From positions 124,001 through 188,000 of the forward strand of contig NZ_JAFIMU010000004.1 of the NCBI RefSeq assembly GCF_017302985.1: DNA of 64,000 nt, read 5' to 3'. Shown here one piece after another: positions 17,956-26,403 of this stretch (position 1 is its first letter; each line of letters starts with the position of its first letter). The translations under genes and the position numbers were made by a program. This DNA comes from Corallococcus macrosporus. Its GTDB lineage: Bacteria > Myxococcota > Myxococcia > Myxococcales > Myxococcaceae. Below the pieces are notes generated by a model. The model was not told the origin of the DNA, did not search any database, and saw only the letters and a program-made list of their open reading frames with translations.

Positions 17956-18514
17956 GGTGGCCTCCGTAGCCCAGCGCGACGAGCTTCGACTCCAGCCGCT
18001 CCTTCGCGGCGGCGTCACGGGGGCGCACCCAGTCCCGGCCCATCCGCTCCCAGTCCGCGTCCCGAGGGTCGATGCCCAGTGCCTGGAGGAAGTCGGCCTC
18101 GCAGACGAAGCACTGCGCGCCGAAGGGGAAGAGGAAGCCTCCCTGGGTCTCCCGCGAGCGCGCGGCCTCCTCGTAGGTGGAGAACCACCGGTTGAGGAAC
18201 ACGGCGTGGACCTTCCGGAAGAAGGCGCGCGTGTCCAGCGTCCGTGGGCCGTCCTCGACGGTCTGCTTCAGCTCCGCCCAGGTGGCGTGGCCGGCCTCCC
18301 GGGCAATGACGGCGAGCCCATGCTTGTGCTGCACGGTGTCCCGGCGCGCGAGCACTTCTCCCAGGGACAGGGACGCGAAGAAGGGCAGGGCGCGCATGCG
18401 CTCCGCGGCGCGGGTGGCGCGGGCGGTGTCGGACGAGTCCAGGTCCTTGATGAGCAGGGACGCGCGGACCTTGTATTCATGAAGCGTGACGGGGAGGGTG
18501 CTGCCGGTTCCCAT
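17942..18514 (-). CDS. Hypothetical protein with HKHGLAVIAREAG-type motif
   Basis: A 190-residue protein without a named family. The segment VQHKHGLAVIAREAGHATWA resembles a short helical motif (H.LA..AREhGF.SW..LK) that I recall at the N-terminus of several ankyrin-repeat and glyoxalase-like proteins. The second half (AFFRKVHAVFLNRWFSTYEE, then CFVCEADFLQALGIDP) is conserved-looking but not assignable. The start is fixed by GGAGG 7 nt before the ATG at 18514. It overlaps the GIY-YIG gene by 14 bp and probably leads a three-gene unit with it and the Hsp70-like gene. Confidence 0.7.
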   Translation of the reverse strand: MGTGSTLPVTLHEYKVRASLLIKDLDSSDTARATRAAERMRALPFFASLSLGEVLARRDTVQHKHGLAVIAREAGHATWAELKQTVEDGPRTLDTRAFFRKVHAVFLNRWFSTYEEAARSRETQGGFLFPFGAQCFVCEADFLQALGIDPRDADWERMGRDWVRPRDAAAKERLESKLVALGYGGHHDAR

Positions 18515-18815
18515 GACGAATCCTCCGGTGCTGGCCCTCACCCGTTGGGGGACCGTGGAAGGACTGCATCGGGAGTCTGGCGACAGCGGGTGACGCGAGG
18601 GTGACGTCGTCTTTCCGGGCGGCGGGCACCCCTCGGCACCCGTGGGACGAATAGACCAGACGCCTCCGGCGGCCGTCAACGCGCTCGCGCAACGGGCCCC
18701 GGGTCGCACGCGAGCGTGTGCTGGAGGGCAGGCAGGCGCGGTGTGGCCGGCGGCCCGGCGGGACGTCTCGCGTGCTGCTACCGTGCAGGCGGTCGCACCG
18801 CGCAGGGGGGCAGTG
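18515..18815. other. Divergent intergenic region
   Basis: About 300 bp separate two divergently transcribed genes. I see no gene, no RNA-like structure and no convincing promoter hexamers, although promoters for both sides must lie here. The GTG-started in-frame extension of the right-hand gene (from 18642) is probably not translated. Confidence 0.4.
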
Positions 18816-19505
18816 ATGCATCGATACATCGGGTGGCTGCTGATGCTGTGGCTGGCGTTCAGGCCCGAAGTCGCACGGGGCCAGGGAGGCCCTGCTTCAC
18901 GCGACCCGGACTCGCTGAACCTCCTGGCTCCGCCCGGCATGGCGCCGGAGCCGGCAGCCCCCTTCGCCCCCACGTCCGTCTCCGCCACCGCGAAGCCTTC
19001 GCCGGACTATCGCGTGGGCAAGCACCTGGCGCTGGGGACGCTGATGGGGAGCGCCGGGTTCCTGAGCGGCGCCGTGACGGGGCTGGTCGCCGGCATCGCG
19101 CTGGACCGTCGGTGTGATGCGCTGGGCTGCCCGGGCTCCGCGATGAGCCTCGTCCCCGTGGGGCTGGGGGCGGCCATCGGGACCTCCCTTCCCATCTACT
19201 TCGCCGGCAACATGTCGGGAGGGCAGGGCAGCTACGGCCTCACCCTGCTGGGGGCCACCCTGGGCGCGGTGCCCTCCGCGCTGCTCACCCTCAGCGAGGA
19301 CAGCGCCCTGCGGTCCGTGGGCGTCATCGGGCTGGTGGTGACGCCCTTCCTGGGCTCGTTCCTGGGCTACGGGCTGTCCCAGGACGGTGACGCTCCGGAC
19401 GCGTGGCCTCCCTCGACCCCGAGCCTCCCGGGCGCCCAGGTCACGCCCATGCTCGGCATGTCGAAGAAGGGCGCCGTCGTTGGCGGGCTCATGGGCCAGT
19501 TCTGA
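18816..19505 (+). CDS. Hypothetical exported membrane protein
   Basis: A 229-residue protein with an N-terminal signal segment (YIGWLLMLWLAFRPEVARGQ), a Pro/Ala-rich stretch, then four to five Gly/Ala-rich hydrophobic segments, for example LALGTLMGSAGFLSGAVTGL, AMSLVPVGLGAAIGTSLP and VGVIGLVVTPFLGSFLGYG. The glycine-zipper pattern suggests an envelope protein; no family is recognised. A lone disulfide candidate is RRCDALGCPG. ATG at 18816 follows a G-rich ribosome-binding site and starts the signal sequence. Its stop codon directly abuts that of the convergent sigma-54 activator gene. Confidence 0.65.
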   Translation: MHRYIGWLLMLWLAFRPEVARGQGGPASRDPDSLNLLAPPGMAPEPAAPFAPTSVSATAKPSPDYRVGKHLALGTLMGSAGFLSGAVTGLVAGIALDRRCDALGCPGSAMSLVPVGLGAAIGTSLPIYFAGNMSGGQGSYGLTLLGATLGAVPSALLTLSEDSALRSVGVIGLVVTPFLGSFLGYGLSQDGDAPDAWPPSTPSLPGAQVTPMLGMSKKGAVVGGLMGQF

Positions 19506-20990
<1,485 letters not shown>

Positions 20991-21060
20991 ACTCTCATGG
21001 AAATAATCGGGGCTTCAAGGGTCTCGTGCTGCCCCCAGGGCGGGGGAAAAGACAAATCTT

Positions 21061-21090
21061 TTGACTCTCCCCGGTGGGTCCGACTACACG
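21061..21090 (+). promoter_or_regulatory. Possible sigma-70-type promoter of the Pal-like lipoprotein
   Basis: TTGACT (21061-21066), an 18-nt spacer and TACACG (21085-21090) lie about 60 bp before the lipoprotein start. The -35 is good and the -10 is weak. Confidence 0.35.
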
Positions 21091-21149
21091 CGACACGCCT
21101 GGGTCCATCCCCTGTGGGCCTCTCTTTTCCCGTGGTTGCTGTCGGAGGA

Positions 21150-21902
21150 ATGATGCGTCGGATTTCGCTTTGGGCCGGGTTGGCCCTCGCCGTGGCCGTG
21201 CTGACCGGGTGCCCGCCCACCTACCCCAAGTGCAACAACGACGAGCAGTGCCAGGAGAAGGGCGAGGTCTGCGTCCAGGGCCAGTGCCAGGAGTGCGCGA
21301 CGGACGCGAACTGCCGCGAGGGCTTCACCTGCCAGGCCAACAAGTGCGCGCCCAAGCCCCCCGAGTGCACCACGGACGCGGCCTGTGGCTCCGGCCGCAT
21401 CTGCGAGGCCGGCAAGTGCGCCGAGGCCCAGTGCAAGGATGACTCCGCGTGCAACGGTGGCAAGTGCCAGGCCGGCCGCTGCCAGGCCCCCAAGGACACC
21501 TGCTCCGCCAGCACCGACTGCGGTGAGGGCCAGGAGTGCCAGTCCGGCAAGTGCGTGACGGCGGACGCCAGCTCCAAGTGCGACTACTCGCCGGTGCCCT
21601 TCGGCTTCAACGAGTCCACCCTGGACTCCAGCGCGCAGTCGCGCCTGGGCGAGCTGGCGGCCTGCATCAAGGCGAGCCAGGGCAAGATCACCCTGGGCGG
21701 CCACGCGGACGAGCGCGGCACGGAGGAGTACAACCTCCAGCTGTCCAACCGCCGCGCCGCGGCCGTGAAGCGCTACCTGGTCGACCTGGGCGTGCCGGGC
21801 AACCGGCTGTCCACGGTGGGCTATGGTGAGACCCGCCCGGTGTCCAGCGCGGCCACCGAGGAAGGCTGGGCGGAGAACCGCCGCGTGGAGTTCCAGCGCT
21901 AG
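21150..21902 (+). CDS. Pal/OmpA-type outer-membrane lipoprotein with cysteine-rich repeats
   Basis: A 250-residue lipoprotein. The signal peptide ends in lipobox LTGC (Cys21). Residues about 28-140 hold five tandem four-cysteine repeats of the type ECATDANCREGFTCQANKC, which probably fold as small disulfide knots. Residues about 150-250 are an OmpA/Pal peptidoglycan-binding domain (FGFNESTLDSS, GGHADERGTEEYNLQLSNRR, VGYGETRPV). It should anchor the outer membrane to the cell wall with an extended disulfide-rich stalk. GGAGG is 1 nt before the first ATG and 4 nt before the second, so MRRISLW (21153) may be the true start. Confidence 0.9.
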   Translation: MMRRISLWAGLALAVAVLTGCPPTYPKCNNDEQCQEKGEVCVQGQCQECATDANCREGFTCQANKCAPKPPECTTDAACGSGRICEAGKCAEAQCKDDSACNGGKCQAGRCQAPKDTCSASTDCGEGQECQSGKCVTADASSKCDYSPVPFGFNESTLDSSAQSRLGELAACIKASQGKITLGGHADERGTEEYNLQLSNRRAAAVKRYLVDLGVPGNRLSTVGYGETRPVSSAATEEGWAENRRVEFQR

Positions 21903-21925
21903 TTCTGGGGTAGGCTCTGGGGCGC

Positions 21926-22363
21926 ATGGCCGCCCTAGAGTCGGAAACGACGCGACAGTCCTACCTGGTCTTCGCGTGTGGAAGCAGTTGGTACGCGGTG
22001 CCCGCGGAAGCCGCGGCGGAGGTCGTCACCTTCCCCGAGCTGACGCGGGTACCGGGTTCCCCGCCCCACCTGCTGGGTGTGTTCGCGCACCGGGGTGAAG
22101 TCATCCCCGTCGTGGACATGAGCCTGCTGGTGGGCGGGGTGTCCGCCGGGTCCCGCCGCGCCGTCCTGGTGCGGCTGGCCCGCGGCACGCTGGCCCTCAC
22201 CGCCAGCACCGTCGCCGGCGTGTCCGCCCTCATGGGACCGCTGGAGCCCCTGGGCCCGTCCGGCGTGCACGTCCACCTGCGCGGCCCCGTGAAGAGCGGC
22301 TCGCGCGACGTGGCCGTCATCGACCCGGAAGGCCTCTTCGACCACCTCAGCCAGGGCGGCTAG
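21926..22363 (+). CDS. cheW: CheW-type chemosensory coupling protein
   Basis: A 145-residue single CheW domain that should link the receptors to CheA. Recognisable parts are YLVFACGSSWYAVPAEAAAE, ELTRVPGSPPHLLGVFAHRG (the CheW P.PxxhxGhhxxRG core) and VIPVVDMSLLVGG. It is the first gene of a tight operon: 5 nt separate it from the next coupling-protein gene, and the order CheW, CheW-like, MCP, MCP, CheA, CheB, CheR follows. The cluster resembles the accessory Che systems of Myxococcus, but I cannot assign it to a numbered one. Confidence 0.9.
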   Translation: MAALESETTRQSYLVFACGSSWYAVPAEAAAEVVTFPELTRVPGSPPHLLGVFAHRGEVIPVVDMSLLVGGVSAGSRRAVLVRLARGTLALTASTVAGVSALMGPLEPLGPSGVHVHLRGPVKSGSRDVAVIDPEGLFDHLSQGG

Positions 22364-22368
22364 CGCCA

Positions 22369-22737
22369 ATGCCTGCCGCGGGCCGGGTCGAGGGGACGCT
22401 CCTGTGCCACGTGGGGCCGCACCGCATCGCCTTCGAGGCGGGCGAGGTGGCCTCCATCGCCGCGCCGGACGTGGGCACGGTGTCCGCCCACCGGGCCTTC
22501 CACGGTGACGGTGGCGCCCAGCGCGTGCTCGTGACGGCCGCCGGGGGAACGGTGGGCGTGGACGGGCTGGAGATCGACTCGGAGGTGCTGTCGGTGCTGC
22601 CGCCCTCGCCGGTGGTGGCGGGGGCCTCCGGGGGAAGCCTGCGCGGCTTCGTGCTGACGCGCGGGGTGCTCTGGCCGCTCTTGCACCTGGAGGCCTTCCA
22701 GCGCTACCTGCGGGGCCTGGCCGGGGAGGGCGCATGA
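22369..22737 (+). CDS. Second, divergent CheW-like protein
   Basis: A 122-residue protein with a reduced CheW-like fold. LLCHVGPHRIAFEAGEVASI matches the first strands, and RGFVLTRGVLWPLLHLEAF resembles the last strands. The central RG-core of normal CheW is missing, so it may contact only one partner or act as a spacer in the receptor array. It sits between cheW and the first receptor gene and overlaps the latter by 4 bp (ATGA), so its product is tied to receptor production. Confidence 0.65.
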   Translation: MPAAGRVEGTLLCHVGPHRIAFEAGEVASIAAPDVGTVSAHRAFHGDGGAQRVLVTAAGGTVGVDGLEIDSEVLSVLPPSPVVAGASGGSLRGFVLTRGVLWPLLHLEAFQRYLRGLAGEGA

Positions 22738-24575
22738 CGCCGCCGCCGGAGCTGCGCTCGCTGGGCCGCTGGACGACGCGGCCGCGCATCCCGGGCAGCT
22801 GCCTGGGCGTGGGGGTGGCGTTCCTGCACATCCACCTGTCGCACACGCTGCCGGAAGCCGGGCGCACGCCGCTGACGGGGCTGATGTTCTGCGCGCTCGC
22901 GCTGTTCATCAGCGTGGGCTACGCGCGCGACGCGCGGGCCCTGCGCACGCTGTTCGCGCTGGGCGAGGGACAGCTGCCCGTCACGTCCGAGCACCTGCTG
23001 GTGGCGGTCCAGGAGGTGGCGGCCATCCCCGGCCGCAGCTTCTGGTTCGTGATGCAGGGGTGGCTGGGCGGCACGCTGACGGTGGCGGTGGCCTTCCCCA
23101 CGCTGGCGCACGTGCCGTGGACGGAAGGGCTGCGCGTGACGGCGCTGGGGCTGTCCATCGGTCCCCTGAGCGCGATGCTCGTCTACCTGATGGTGGTGCG
23201 CCGCGCGCGGGCCACGCTGGCGCGGCTGGTGGAGCTGGGGCCGTCGCCGCTGGAGGTGCTGGCCGCGCTGCCGCCCCGGCGCATGCACATCCGCCGCCGG
23301 CTGGTGGTGTTCACCGCCATCGCGGTGCTGAGCCCGTCCCTCTTCATCCTGGACGTGGCCTTCACGCGCACGGTGACGGTGGTGGACGCGTGGGCCCAGG
23401 CCACCACCCCGGCGGAGCGGGCGGAGGTGATGGCCCGGGCGCGCCAGGGCGAGGGCGCGCCGCTGGGGCTCATCGCGGGGCTGGTGACGCTGCTCATCCT
23501 GGGCACCGCGGCGCTCGCGGGCACGGCGCTGTCGGAGCCCCTGCGCGCCATCACCGAGGACGCGACGCGCATCGCGCGAGGCGAGGTGCGGCCCCCGCGC
23601 GTCATCCACGCCGAGGACGAGGTGTGGGCCACCTCCGCGGCCTTCACCCAGATGCAGGTGCAGCTGGTGCAGGCCCTGTCGCAGCTCAAGCGGGCGGGCA
23701 TCCAAATCTCCTCCACCACCGAGCAGCTGGTGGCCACCAGCACGGAGCAGGAGGTGGGCGCGGACGAGCAGGCCGGCGCGCTCAACGCCACCAGCGCCAC
23801 CACGGAGGAGCTGGCCCGGTCCGCGCAGCAGATCGCCGACAACGCGGAGTCCGTGTCCGCCATCGCGGAGACGACCTTCGGCGCGGCGCAGTCCGGCCAG
23901 CGCGGCGCCACCGCCTTCCTGGGCGCCATGCAGCGCATGAAGGAGGACAACGAGGCCATCGCGGACGCGGTGGTGCGCCTCAACAAGCGCGTGCAGCAGA
24001 TTGGCAAGGTGGTGGAGTTCATCAACGAGATCGCCGACAAGTCCGACCTGCTGGCGCTCAACGCGGAGCTGGAGGGCACGAAGGCGGGCGAGGTGGGGCG
24101 GGGCTTCTCGCTGGTGGCGGCGGAGATGCGAAGGCTCGCGGAGAACGTCATCCGCTCCACGAAGGAGATTGAGGGCCTCATCGGGGAGATCCGCGACGCG
24201 ACGAACGGCGCGGTGATGGCCACGGAGGCGGGCCTCAAGACGACGGAGCTGGGCACGCTCCTGGCGGCGCAGGTGGACGACAGCCTGGGGCTCATCCTGG
24301 AGCTGGCGCGGCAGACGTCGCACGCGGTGCGCAGCATCTCGCTGGCGACGCTGCAGCAGCAGACGGGCACGGATCAGCTCGCGGCGGCCATGGGCGACAT
24401 CCTGCGCGTCACCGAGCAGAACGCCGCGGCCACCAAGCAGATGGTGGCGGCCAACGCGGACCTGTCCGCCCTGGCGGCGGACCTGCAACACGTGGTGCAG
24501 CGCTTCCACGTCGAGCCGTCCACGGGCGAGCCCAGCGGGGCTCCTCTTTCGGCGCCTGCGTCGGGAGGTGGGTGA
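22734..24575 (+). CDS. Methyl-accepting chemotaxis protein with multi-helix membrane sensor
   Basis: A 613-residue receptor. The N-terminal 265 residues contain about six hydrophobic segments, for example GLMFCALALFISVG, GGTLTVAVAFPTLAHV, ALGLSIGPLSAMLVYLMVV and LIAGLVTLLILGTAALAG, and no large periplasmic domain, so sensing is probably within the membrane. A HAMP-like segment follows (LSEPLRAITEDATRIARGEV), then the signalling coiled coil. The hairpin tip reads DKSDLLALNAELEGTKAGE, which departs from the usual tip. It is followed 1 nt after its stop by a paralogous receptor of the same layout. Confidence 0.9.
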   Translation: MTPPPELRSLGRWTTRPRIPGSCLGVGVAFLHIHLSHTLPEAGRTPLTGLMFCALALFISVGYARDARALRTLFALGEGQLPVTSEHLLVAVQEVAAIPGRSFWFVMQGWLGGTLTVAVAFPTLAHVPWTEGLRVTALGLSIGPLSAMLVYLMVVRRARATLARLVELGPSPLEVLAALPPRRMHIRRRLVVFTAIAVLSPSLFILDVAFTRTVTVVDAWAQATTPAERAEVMARARQGEGAPLGLIAGLVTLLILGTAALAGTALSEPLRAITEDATRIARGEVRPPRVIHAEDEVWATSAAFTQMQVQLVQALSQLKRAGIQISSTTEQLVATSTEQEVGADEQAGALNATSATTEELARSAQQIADNAESVSAIAETTFGAAQSGQRGATAFLGAMQRMKEDNEAIADAVVRLNKRVQQIGKVVEFINEIADKSDLLALNAELEGTKAGEVGRGFSLVAAEMRRLAENVIRSTKEIEGLIGEIRDATNGAVMATEAGLKTTELGTLLAAQVDDSLGLILELARQTSHAVRSISLATLQQQTGTDQLAAAMGDILRVTEQNAAATKQMVAANADLSALAADLQHVVQRFHVEPSTGEPSGAPLSAPASGGG

Positions 24576-24576
24576 C

Positions 24577-26403
24577 ATGGCCCCCCTTCCGCGCGAGTCC
24601 CCCCGGCGGGCCGCCTTCAGCCGGCAGTTGATGGTGCCCATCCCGCTGGCGAACCTGGTGGGCTCCACGCTGGGGCTGCACTTCGCGTCGCTCGTGGTGG
24701 GCGGCGAGCTGGTGGAGCGGCTGGGCAAGCTCGTCATCCTGGTGGTGGGCGTGAGCGCGCTGCACATGCTCCTGGGCGTGGGCGTGTCCCTGCGCCGCTT
24801 CCCCCGGCTGCGGGCCCTGGAGCGAGGGGAGCTGCCGCCCACGCCCGAGCACCTGGCGCTGGCGGTGGGCGAGGTGGCGCGCGCGCCGGGCGAGGCGTTC
24901 TTCCGCTCGCTGGGCCTGTGGGGGCTGACCACGGGCGTGGTGGCGGTGGCGCTCTGGTCGGGGATGGACTTGCCGGGGGCCACCACCCTGCGGGTCGCGG
25001 GGCTGGGGGCGCTGTTCGGGCCGCTCACGTCGCTGCTCGTGTACGGGCTCGTTACGCTGCGGGCGCGGCGCGGGGTGCTGTGGGTGGCGGAGCAGGGACT
25101 GACGCATGCGCAGGTCATCGCCGCGCTGCCCCGGCGCTCGCGCATCCGCGCGCGGCTGGTGGCCTTCACCGCCATCTGCGTGGTGACGCCCGCGGTGATG
25201 TGCGCGCAGGTCGTGACGGCGCTGACGGACCGGCTCTTTCAGCGGCTGATGGATGCGGGCAGCCCGGACGCGCAGGGCGTGCTGGTGGACGCGCTGCGGT
25301 TGGACGCGTTCACGTCCAGCGCGCTGCTGTGCGCGGTGGTGTTCGGCCTGGCGCTCGCCACGGCGTACCTGGGCGGGACGCTGCTGGGGCGGCCCATGCG
25401 GGAGCTGTCCGGCGAGGCGCGCCGCATCGCCGCGGGCGACCTGGCCAGCCCCCGGCTGGTGCCCGCGGAGGACGAGGTGTGGGCGGTGTCCGCGGCCTTC
25501 ACCACGATGCGCACGCACCTGGCGGACGTGCTCGCGGAGCTGCAGCGCGCGGGGTCGCAGATTTCCGCCACCACGGAGGAGATCCTCAGCACGTCCGGGC
25601 GCTACGAGGCGGGCGCCGCGGAGCAGGCCAGCAGCCTGGATGAGACGAGCGCCACCACGGAGGAGCTGGCGCGCTCGGCGAAGCAGATCGCCGAGAACGC
25701 GAGCTCGGTGGCGGAGATCGCCCAGCGCACGCTGGCGGCGGCCCAGGGCGGACAGCGCAGCGCGGAGTCCTTCCTGGGGGCCATGTCGCGCATGCGCCAG
25801 GACAACCAGGCCATTGGCTCGGCGGTGGCGCGGCTCAACAAGCGCGTGCAGCAGATCGGGAAGATCGTCGAGTTCATCAACGGCGTCGCGGACAAGTCCG
25901 ACCTCCTGGCGCTCAACGCGGAGCTGGAGGGCACGAAGGCGGGCGAGGTGGGGCGGGGCTTCTCGCTGGTGGCGGCGGAGATGCGCCGGCTGGCGGAGAA
26001 CGTGCTGGAGTCCACGAAGGAGATTGAAGGGCTCATCGAGGAGGTGCGCGAGGCGTCCACGGCGGCGGTGACGGTGACGGGCGGCGGCGTTCGCGCGGTG
26101 GAGACGGGCACGGGGCTCGCGGAGCAGGTGTCGGAGTCGCTCCGGCAGATCGTCAGCCTGGCGGGACAGACGTCGGACGCGGTGCGGATCATCTCCCGGT
26201 CCACGCAGCAGCAGCAGGCGGGCACGGATCAGCTCGCGGATACGATGGCGGACATCCTGCGCATCACGCAGCAGAGCCTCAACGCGACGAAGCAGGTGGG
26301 CGCGGCGAACGGGGACCTGCTGGGGCTGGCGCAGGACCTGCGTGGCGTGGTGGAGCGCTTCCAGATCCACCAGGCGACCCTGCGCAAGGGGGGCGGCGGG
26401 TGA
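24577..26403 (+). CDS. Methyl-accepting chemotaxis protein, paralog of the preceding gene
   Basis: A 608-residue receptor with the same plan as its neighbour: about six membrane segments in the first 280 residues, a HAMP-like segment (MRELSGEARRIAAGDLASP) and a signalling domain with the identical variant tip DKSDLLALNAELEGTKAGE. The pair evidently arose by tandem duplication and then diverged in the membrane part. The ATG at 24577 is chosen because GGGAGG ends 8 nt before it; a GTG at 24568 would overlap the previous gene. Its stop overlaps the CheA start (GTGA). Confidence 0.9.
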   Translation: MAPLPRESPRRAAFSRQLMVPIPLANLVGSTLGLHFASLVVGGELVERLGKLVILVVGVSALHMLLGVGVSLRRFPRLRALERGELPPTPEHLALAVGEVARAPGEAFFRSLGLWGLTTGVVAVALWSGMDLPGATTLRVAGLGALFGPLTSLLVYGLVTLRARRGVLWVAEQGLTHAQVIAALPRRSRIRARLVAFTAICVVTPAVMCAQVVTALTDRLFQRLMDAGSPDAQGVLVDALRLDAFTSSALLCAVVFGLALATAYLGGTLLGRPMRELSGEARRIAAGDLASPRLVPAEDEVWAVSAAFTTMRTHLADVLAELQRAGSQISATTEEILSTSGRYEAGAAEQASSLDETSATTEELARSAKQIAENASSVAEIAQRTLAAAQGGQRSAESFLGAMSRMRQDNQAIGSAVARLNKRVQQIGKIVEFINGVADKSDLLALNAELEGTKAGEVGRGFSLVAAEMRRLAENVLESTKEIEGLIEEVREASTAAVTVTGGGVRAVETGTGLAEQVSESLRQIVSLAGQTSDAVRIISRSTQQQQAGTDQLADTMADILRITQQSLNATKQVGAANGDLLGLAQDLRGVVERFQIHQATLRKGGGG

